Origin: Pseudomonadota bacterium
GTDB lineage: Bacteria > Pseudomonadota > Alphaproteobacteria > Rhodospirillales > Magnetospirillaceae
Direction: 5' to 3'
DNA length: 9,628 nt
Assembly (NCBI GenBank): GCA_023458315.1
Contig: JAEXAH010000042.1
Span: 1 to 9,628 of the forward strand
How positions within the stretch are numbered: the first letter of the stretch is position 1; each line of letters begins with the position of its first letter. Of the stretch, positions 5,370 through 9,628 are shown piece after piece. A program made the position numbers and the translations under genes. The notes under the pieces are model-generated. The model did not search any database, was not told the DNA's origin, and saw only the letters and a list, made by a program, of their open reading frames with translations.

Positions 5370-6593
5370 CTATTCCGCCGCCACCTTGTCCTTGTGCAGT
5401 CCCAATTCGTCCCACACCGACACGAACGACGCGATCAGATGGTCCAGCATCTCGTCGGTGTGCAGCGGCGTCGGGGTGATGCGCAGGCGTTCGGTGCCGA
5501 CCGGCACGGTGGGGTAGTTGATGGGCTGGACGTAGATGTTGTGCTTGGTCAGCAGCAGGTCCGACGCCTTCTTGCACAGGGCGGCGTTGCCCACCATCAC
5601 CGGCACGATGTGGCTGACCGACGGCAGCACCGGAATGCCCAGTTCGGCCAGGCGGCGCTTGGTGGTGGCGGCGCGTTCCTGGTGGCGGTCGCGGATGCTG
5701 GGATTCTGGCGCAGCACCTTGATGGAGGCCAGCGCGGCGGCGGCGACCATGGGCGGCATGGAGGACGAGAAGATGAAACCGGGGCCGAAGCTGCGGACGT
5801 AATCCACCAGCGCCTCGGACGCGGCGATATAGCCGCCGACCACGCCCACCGCCTTGGCCAGCGTCGCCTGGATGATGGTGATGCGGTCGCGCACGCCGTC
5901 GCGTTCGGCAACGCCCGAGCCCTCGGCGCCGTACATGCCCGCCGCGTGCACTTCGTCCAGATAGGTCATGGCGTTGTGCGCCTCGGCCACGTCGCAGATT
6001 TCCGCGATGGGGGCGATGTCGCCATCCATGGAATAGACCGATTCGAAGGCCACCAGCTTGGGCGTTTCCTTGGGATACGCCGACAGCAACTCGTCCAGGC
6101 TTTCCGGGTCGTTGTGGCGCCAGATGTGCTTGGGCGCCTTGGAATGGCGGATGCCCTCGATCATGGAATTGTGGTTCAACTCGTCCGAGAACACCACGCA
6201 GCCGGGAATGGTCGAGGCCAGGGTGGACAGGGTGGTGTCGTTGGCCACATAGCCCGAGGTGAACAGCAGGGCGGATTCCTTGGCGTTCCACGACGCCAGT
6301 TCTTCCTCCAGCAGCACGTGGTAGTGGTTGGTGCCCGAGATGTTGCGGGTGCCGCCGGCACCGGCGCCGCAACGGTCCACCGCTTCCTTGGCGGCGGCCA
6401 GGACGTCGGGATGCTGGCCCATGCCGAGATAGTCGTTGGAGCACCACACCGTCACTTCATGCACCTGGCCGTCGCGGTAATTGCGGGCGACGGGGAAGCG
6501 GCCGCACTGACGTTCCAAATCGGCGAAGACGCGATAGCGGCCCTCGCTCTTCAGGTCGGCGATACGCTTGGCGAAATAGTGCTGGTAATCCAT
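5370..6593 (-). CDS. hemA: 5-aminolevulinate synthase
   Basis: A 407-residue PLP enzyme (fold type I, alpha-oxoamine synthase family) that condenses glycine and succinyl-CoA into 5-aminolevulinate, first and committed step of heme, corrin and chlorophyll synthesis in alphaproteobacteria. It begins MDYQHYFAKRIADLKSEGRY, typical of bacterial ALAS. Visible motifs: WCSNDYLGMGQHP (50-62), the Gly-rich GAGAGGTRNISGTNHYH (76-92), FSDELNHNSMIEGIRHS (135-151), YLDEVHAAGMYG (211-222) with the PLP-binding Asp213 and His216, and the catalytic Lys247 in ATLAKAVGVVGGYIA. RITPTP at 371-376 is near the C-terminus. Length equals the family's usual size with no heme-regulatory leader. The start at 6593 has GGAGG at 6603-6607; the in-frame ATG at 6620 lies upstream of that site. 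Ala243 replaces the Gly more often seen before TLAK, which should be tolerated. An eight-G run (5356-5363) follows the stop codon. Confidence 0.97.
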   Translation of the reverse strand: MDYQHYFAKRIADLKSEGRYRVFADLERQCGRFPVARNYRDGQVHEVTVWCSNDYLGMGQHPDVLAAAKEAVDRCGAGAGGTRNISGTNHYHVLLEEELASWNAKESALLFTSGYVANDTTLSTLASTIPGCVVFSDELNHNSMIEGIRHSKAPKHIWRHNDPESLDELLSAYPKETPKLVAFESVYSMDGDIAPIAEICDVAEAHNAMTYLDEVHAAGMYGAEGSGVAERDGVRDRITIIQATLAKAVGVVGGYIAASEALVDYVRSFGPGFIFSSSMPPMVAAAALASIKVLRQNPSIRDRHQERAATTKRRLAELGIPVLPSVSHIVPVMVGNAALCKKASDLLLTKHNIYVQPINYPTVPVGTERLRITPTPLHTDEMLDHLIASFVSVWDELGLHKDKVAAE

Positions 6594-6613
6594 CGGCCCT
6601 TGCCTCCATGCCC

Positions 6614-6625
6614 GCCCCAAGGGGC
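6614..6625 (-). promoter_or_regulatory. Perfect 12-bp palindrome in the hemA leader
   Basis: GCCCC-AA-GGGGC lies 21 bases before the hemA start codon and just upstream of its Shine-Dalgarno (6603-6607). A two-base loop is too tight for an ordinary RNA hairpin, so if functional it is more likely a protein-binding site, or it may be chance in GC-rich DNA. No FNR (TTGAT-N4-ATCAA) site was found. Confidence 0.3.
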
Positions 6626-6648
6626 TGTGCGGCTCAACATTTGCGGCG

Positions 6649-6678
6649 ACTGTAAAGGATCGTTCGGGCGCCGCGCAA
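6649..6678 (-). promoter_or_regulatory. Candidate hemA promoter
   Basis: On the minus strand TTGCGC (6673-6678) and TACAGT (6649-6654) are 18 bases apart. The -10 matches the sigma-70 consensus at four of six positions; the -35 keeps TTG. Transcription would start near 6642, giving a leader of about 48 bases. It lies in the 120-bp gap after the aminotransferase, so hemA can be expressed on its own. Confidence 0.4.
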
Positions 6679-6696
6679 CTTACATGGGATTAATCT

Positions 6697-6713
6697 CCCC
6701 TGTCCCCCAGGGG
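6697..6713 (-). terminator. Possible hairpin directly after the aminotransferase stop codon
   Basis: CCCCTG (6697-6702) pairs with CAGGGG (6708-6713) across a five-base loop, immediately next to the stop codon (6714-6716). No U run follows on the minus strand (AGATTAATCCC comes next), so it is not a standard intrinsic terminator. It may protect the 3' end or slow polymerase. Read-through into hemA remains possible. Confidence 0.3.
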
Positions 6714-8090
6714 TCATTGCGACACTGCGCCCGCCGCCACCAGCTCTCCATGAGCTTCGTCAAGTGCGGCGCGGAAGCGCGACAGCAGCTCGGCGATCTC
6801 GGCTTCGGTGATGATCAGCGGCGGGGCAAAGGCCACCGCGTCGCCCATGGCGCGCAGGATCAGGCCGTTGGCCTGGGCCTTGGCGACCACGCGGGCGCCC
6901 ACCGCCAGCTTGGGGTCGAATGGCGTCTTGGCATCCTTGTCGGCGACCATTTCCAGGGCGCCGATCAGGCCCAGGCCGCGCGCCTCGCCCACCAGCGGGT
7001 GCTGTTGCAGGGCGCGCAACCCGTCCTGAAGCACGGGGGCGACCCGGCGCACATGGCCGACGATGTCGCGCTCGGCATAGATCTTCAGGGTTTCCAGCGC
7101 CACCGCCGCCGGGACCGGATGGCCGCCATAGGTCAGGCCGTGGCCGAACACGCCGATTTCGCCCGATTGCTGCTTGATGGGCTCGTACACATGCCCGGCG
7201 ACGATCAGCGCCGAAATGGGCAGATAGCCCGACGACAGCCCCTTGGCCACCGTCATCATGTCGGGGCGGATGCCGAAGGTGTCGCAGCCGAACATGTTGC
7301 CGGTGCGGCCGAACCCGGTGATGACCTCGTCGGCGACCAGCAACACGTCGTACTTCTTCAGCACCGCCTGGATTTTCTCGAAATAGCCCTTGGGCGGCAC
7401 GATGACGCCGCCCGCGCCCATCACCGGCTCGGCGAAGAAGGCGGCGATTGTGTCCGGGCCTTCGGCCAGGATCAGCTTTTCCAGTTCCTCGGCGCGGCGG
7501 CTGGCGAATTGCTCCTCGGTCTCGCCCTTCTCGGCATAGCGCCAGTAATGGGGGCAGCCGGTGTGCAGGATGCGGTCGATGGGCAGGTCGAAACCGCGCT
7601 GGTTGACCGGCAGGCCGGTCAGCGACCCGGTGGCGACGGTGACGCCGTGATAGGCGCGCTCGCGGGCGATGATCTTCTTCTTCTCGGGCAAGCCCCGCGC
7701 GTTGTTGCGGTACCAGATCATCTTGATGGCGGTGTCGTTGGCCTCGGACCCGGAACAGGCCAGGAAGACCTTGGCGTCGGGCACCGGGGCCAGCGCCTTC
7801 AGCGCCTCGGCCAGCCGCACCCCCGGCGCGTGCGCCTTGGACGTGAACAGGTGATAGAACGGCAATTCCCGCATCTGCGCCGCCGCCACCTCGGCCAGCC
7901 GCGTCTCGCCCCAGCCCAGCGCCGTGCACCACAGCCCGGCCAGCCCCTCGATGTAATCCTTGCCGTTTTCGTCGAACACCCGGATGCCCTCGCCGCGGGT
8001 GATGACCAGCGGCCCGGTTTCGGGGTGCCTGACCAGATTGGTGTAGGGATGGAACAGGGCGGACAGGTCGGCCTCGGCGAGCGTGCTCAT
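6714..8090 (-). CDS. Class III omega-amino acid/amine:pyruvate aminotransferase
   Basis: A 458-residue PLP enzyme of the class III aminotransferases, which move the amino group from a terminal amine (such as putrescine, beta-alanine or another omega-amino acid) to pyruvate or a similar acceptor. Motifs in order: GLWCTALGWG (52-61) with the omega-transaminase Trp, CSGSEANDTA (112-121), RAYHG (145-149), LVADEVITGFGRTG (251-264) with PLP-binding Asp254, and the Schiff-base Lys283 in TVAKGLSSGYLPISA. Arg413 in ILRAMGD fits the mobile substrate arginine of omega-transaminases. Length and motifs resemble SpuC-type and Chromobacterium-type enzymes. It is not glutamate-1-semialdehyde aminomutase, although hemA is next door. 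The ATG at 8090 has a strong GGAGG one turn upstream (8095-8099). Substrate is not decided by sequence; no catabolic partner gene is adjacent. Confidence 0.9.
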   Translation of the reverse strand: MSTLAEADLSALFHPYTNLVRHPETGPLVITRGEGIRVFDENGKDYIEGLAGLWCTALGWGETRLAEVAAAQMRELPFYHLFTSKAHAPGVRLAEALKALAPVPDAKVFLACSGSEANDTAIKMIWYRNNARGLPEKKKIIARERAYHGVTVATGSLTGLPVNQRGFDLPIDRILHTGCPHYWRYAEKGETEEQFASRRAEELEKLILAEGPDTIAAFFAEPVMGAGGVIVPPKGYFEKIQAVLKKYDVLLVADEVITGFGRTGNMFGCDTFGIRPDMMTVAKGLSSGYLPISALIVAGHVYEPIKQQSGEIGVFGHGLTYGGHPVPAAVALETLKIYAERDIVGHVRRVAPVLQDGLRALQQHPLVGEARGLGLIGALEMVADKDAKTPFDPKLAVGARVVAKAQANGLILRAMGDAVAFAPPLIITEAEIAELLSRFRAALDEAHGELVAAGAVSQ

Positions 8091-8117
8091 GACACCTCCG
8101 GAGATGGGAAGGCGGCG

Positions 8118-8147
8118 AGTTTAGGCGCGTTGCCGCGCACCGCACAA
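8118..8147 (-). promoter_or_regulatory. Candidate promoter of the aminotransferase gene
   Basis: On the minus strand TTGTGC (8142-8147) and TAAACT (8118-8123) are separated by 18 bases. Four of six -10 positions match consensus. The predicted start, near 8111, gives a leader of about 20 bases with GGAGG before the ATG at 8090. It overlaps the region where the divergent bluB promoter must lie. Confidence 0.4.
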
Positions 8148-8159
8148 TGCCAAGATACG
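8130..8159 (+). promoter_or_regulatory. Candidate promoter of the cobalamin riboswitch/bluB transcript
   Basis: TTGCCG (8130-8135) and GATACG (8154-8159) are 18 bases apart; only three of six -10 positions match consensus. It overlaps the divergent aminotransferase promoter candidate face to face. The location, 35-40 bases before the riboswitch, is what supports it. Confidence 0.25.
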
Positions 8160-8198
8160 GAAGTTGAAGGCGGCGGTGGTTTCGTGGCACAAGTTCAG

Positions 8199-8365
8199 CG
8201 TTCCGGGTGTCCGCGCCGCCGCGCGGAAGAATCGGGAAGGCGGTGAAATTCCGCCGCGTGCCCAACGCTGTGACGGGGGACTGGGACGGCATATGGCCAC
8301 TGGCGGCAACGCCGGGAAGGCGCCGTTCCGGGATGATCCCCAGCCAGAAGACCGGCCCGGGAACG
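8199..8365 (+). promoter_or_regulatory. Cobalamin (adenosylcobalamin) riboswitch controlling bluB
   Basis: The conserved pieces of the B12 riboswitch occur in order: GGGAAGGCGGTGAAATTCCG (8234-8253), a shortened CCCAACGCTGTGACGGGG block (8261-8278) in the place of the usual CCCGCAACTGT, GGCCACTGGCGGCAACGCCG with GGGAAGGCG (8295-8322), and the B12 box AGCCAGAAGACCGGCC (8342-8357). The closing helix P1 is CGTTCC (8199-8204) with GGAACG (8360-8365), extended by GGG/CCC with a bulge. Binding of adenosylcobalamin normally lowers expression of B12 synthesis genes. The downstream platform contains GCTGCCGC (8370-8377) facing GCGGCCGC (8387-8394), an eight-pair stem with one mismatch and no U run after it, so translational control is a little more likely than termination. 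Confidence 0.95.
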
Positions 8366-8417
8366 CCTGGCTGCCGCCTTGGACCAGCGGCCGCGCTTTC
8401 GCATGACAGGGGACCTC

Positions 8418-9134
8418 ATGCCCGATTCCGCCGCAATCCAGTCCGATCCCAATTTTTCCCGATCCGAGCGCGACGCCGTCTATCGCTGCATCCACACCCG
8501 CCGCGACGTGCGCGGCCAATTCCTGCCCGATGCCATTGCCGACGACGTGCTGGCCCGCCTGCTGCGCGCCGCCCATCACGCCCCCAGCGTCGGCTTCATG
8601 CAGCCCTGGGATTTCATCGTGGTGCGCGACCGCGCCGTGCGGGAAAAGGTGCACGCCGCCTTCAGCCGCGCCACCGAGGAAGCGGCCCGCATGTTCCCCG
8701 ACGAACGCCGCGCCGCCTATCAGCGGCTGAAGCTGGAAGGCATCCTGGAAAGCCCGGTCAACATCTGCATCACCTGCGACCGCGCCCGCACCGGCACGGT
8801 GGTGCTGGGCCGCACCCACCAGCCGGAAATGGATCTGTTCTCGGCGGTGTGCGCGGTGCAGAACCTGTGGCTGGCGGCACGGGCCGAGAATATCGGCGTC
8901 GGCTGGGTGTCCATCGCCCATTACGACGATCTGCGCGCCGCGCTGGGCATTCCCGCCGACATCCAGCCCATCGCCTATCTGTGCATCGGCAAGGTGTCGC
9001 ATTTCTATGAAAAGCCCGAATTGGAAAACGCCGGGTGGCTGCCGCGCATGCCGCTGGATCAACTGACATGGTTCGATCAGTGGCACCGCCAGCCCGAGGA
9101 CGAACCGCTGCTGGACCGGATCAGAGAGGGATGA
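8418..9134 (+). CDS. bluB: 5,6-dimethylbenzimidazole synthase (flavin destructase)
   Basis: A 238-residue enzyme of the nitroreductase-like fold that uses oxygen to break up its own reduced FMN into 5,6-dimethylbenzimidazole, the lower ligand of cobalamin. Diagnostic runs are RRDVRGQFLP (28-37), HHAPSVGFMQPWDF (53-66), LKLEGI (104-109), CDRARTGTVVLGRTHQPEMD (120-139) and QNLWLAARAENIGVGWVSI (148-166). Asp30 and Ser165 correspond, as I recall the alignment, to the functionally important Asp32 and Ser167 of Sinorhizobium BluB. The family length is typical. The ATG at 8418 follows AGGGGA (8408-8413); in-frame TTG 8379 and ATG 8403 lie upstream of that site. The cobalamin riboswitch sits directly upstream, confirming the B12 role. 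Synthesis by BluB implies aerobic B12 production. The next gene overlaps its stop codon. Confidence 0.97.
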   Translation: MPDSAAIQSDPNFSRSERDAVYRCIHTRRDVRGQFLPDAIADDVLARLLRAAHHAPSVGFMQPWDFIVVRDRAVREKVHAAFSRATEEAARMFPDERRAAYQRLKLEGILESPVNICITCDRARTGTVVLGRTHQPEMDLFSAVCAVQNLWLAARAENIGVGWVSIAHYDDLRAALGIPADIQPIAYLCIGKVSHFYEKPELENAGWLPRMPLDQLTWFDQWHRQPEDEPLLDRIREG

Positions 9135-9511
9135 TGGAAGAACTGGTGCGCAAGGTGACGCCCATGATGGTGCTGCCCGACATCCTGCCGGTGCAGCGCC
9201 AGTATCAGGCGCTGGGCATGGAACTGATCACCACCGACCATCCTGGCTGTGTCGGCCTGCGCGCGGGCAAGACCGCCCTGATGCTGGTCAGCGTCGAGTT
9301 GATGCAGAAGGATTTCAGCAAGACCACGGTGGCGCCGCTGGTGGGCACCACCGTGCCCTATGTCAACGTCACCTCGTTGCATCAGGCCAAGATGTGCCTG
9401 GAGCCGTCGGCCATGGTGGTCGAGGAGGTGTTCACCGACGGCGGCACCCGCGAGGCGGTGGTGGTGCAGCATGGCCAGTTCATGATCCTGGCCGAACGCC
9501 TGCCCGATTGA
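9131..9511 (+). CDS. VOC (glyoxalase/bleomycin-resistance) fold-like protein coupled to bluB
   Basis: A 126-residue protein with the pattern of a vicinal-oxygen-chelate (VOC) protein: an opening strand VTPMMVLPDI, helix ILPVQRQYQALGMELI with the usual 'Y--LG' phrase, strands CVGLRAGKTALMLVS, then a second half PYVNVTSLHQA... and REAVVVQHGQFMILAERL as the closing strands. The classical metal-binding His/Glu set is not obvious (no His in the first strand), so it may bind a ligand without catalysis. ATG 9131 overlaps the bluB stop (ATGA); a second ATG at 9134 is the alternative start, with AGAGAGGG just upstream. The overlap means co-transcription and probably translational coupling, so it should also respond to cobalamin. 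Function is unknown; a role near DMB, flavin fragments or corrinoid handling is only suggested by position. Confidence 0.72.
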   Translation: MMEELVRKVTPMMVLPDILPVQRQYQALGMELITTDHPGCVGLRAGKTALMLVSVELMQKDFSKTTVAPLVGTTVPYVNVTSLHQAKMCLEPSAMVVEEVFTDGGTREAVVVQHGQFMILAERLPD

Positions 9512-9532
9512 CCACGGTGCCGCGCTGAAACG

Positions 9533-9553
9533 AAAAAGGGCGGAGGGTTGCCC
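9533..9553 (-). terminator. Weak candidate terminator for a minus-strand gene entering from the right
   Basis: Read on the minus strand, GGGC (9550-9553) and GCCC (9538-9541) form a four-pair stem around eight bases, followed by five T (9533-9537). The T run is right but the stem is short. On the plus strand no T run follows, so it does not end the bluB transcript. Confidence 0.25.
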
Positions 9554-9597
9554 CCATAGGCGCTAACATAGAGATGGACAGGGGCGCCGGGCCGTGA

Positions 9598-9622
9598 TTC
9601 AAGATTGAATGGATCGTTCAAT
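9598..9622. promoter_or_regulatory. Palindromic possible operator at the window edge
   Basis: ATTGAA (9604-9609) and TTCAAT (9617-9622) are perfect inverted copies seven bases apart, and TTCAA-GA-TTGAA (9598-9609) overlaps them, giving three alternating half-sites. This AT-rich patch stands out in GC-rich surroundings. Such a layout fits a dimeric repressor binding before a gene to the right, which the window cuts off. The role is inferred from symmetry alone. Confidence 0.4.
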
Positions 9623-9628
9623 ATCAGA

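Noticed and set aside
6594..6713. FNR/oxygen-control site before hemA
   Set aside because: Oxygen control is common for hemA, but the only similar string is CAACATTTG (6635-6643), which lacks the TTGAT-N4-ATCAA layout.
6714..8090. Glutamate-1-semialdehyde aminomutase (hemL), because of hemA next door
   Set aside because: The protein carries omega-transaminase features (GLWC motif, Arg413 substrate loop, 458 residues). An organism with aminolevulinate synthase also does not need HemL.
5394..8246. A 950-codon open frame on the plus strand opposite hemA and the aminotransferase
   Set aside because: It crosses two well-recognised minus-strand genes and their promoters, is full of low-complexity Gly/Arg/Gln/His, and shows no family motif. 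It comes from G/C bias at third positions.
9382..9621. Minus-strand 79-codon frame at the right edge
   Set aside because: It is antisense to the end of the VOC-like gene, has no motif or good ribosome site, and overlaps the palindrome at 9598-9622.

Overview
The window looks like chromosomal DNA of a GC-rich alphaproteobacterium, most likely of the Rhodospirillales (Magnetospirillum-like). The evidence is a C4-pathway 5-aminolevulinate synthase of 407 residues, strong G/C bias at third codon positions (which creates long false antisense frames), a BluB typical of aerobic alphaproteobacterial B12 synthesis, and the palindromic 'TCAAG-loop' repeats common between alphaproteobacterial genes. The genus is inferred from protein style only. 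I see no phage, transposase, CRISPR, tRNA or rRNA.

Layout. 1-352 is non-coding: a TCAAG-loop palindrome (57-79), a mosaic inverted repeat (166-303), and a C-run/G-run hairpin (326-349) covering the Shine-Dalgarno of the first gene. Plus-strand genes follow: a maltose/NodL-type sugar O-acetyltransferase (353-904), a TonB/TolA-like membrane-anchored protein (950-1666), a membrane-anchored Sel1-repeat protein (1710-2732), a stand-alone CheY-like receiver (2774-3232), then an FMN riboswitch (about 3258-3400) and a monofunctional ribB (3498-4115). The convergent gap 4116-4297 carries two more palindromes in opposite orientation. Minus-strand genes, read right to left, are a class III omega-aminotransferase (8090-6714), hemA (6593-5370), a small lipoprotein (5290-4925) and a LysE/RhtB exporter (4921-4298). 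A divergent spacer leads to a cobalamin riboswitch (about 8199-8365), bluB (8418-9134) and an overlapping VOC-like gene (9131-9511). The last 117 bases hold a short palindrome that may be an operator for a gene outside the window.

How it fits together. The theme is cofactor and tetrapyrrole metabolism. RibB makes the four-carbon precursor of riboflavin under an FMN switch. BluB cuts up reduced FMN to make 5,6-dimethylbenzimidazole, the lower ligand of B12, under a cobalamin switch. HemA makes 5-aminolevulinate, the common precursor of heme and the corrin ring. A flavin-sensing and a B12-sensing RNA thus lie about 5 kb apart and control the supply and one consumer of FMN. I find no clearly new multi-gene system. 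The least explained parts are the VOC-like gene coupled to bluB, the TonB-like/Sel1/receiver trio, the mosaic repeat, and the possible Shine-Dalgarno-masking hairpins before the acetyltransferase and ribB.
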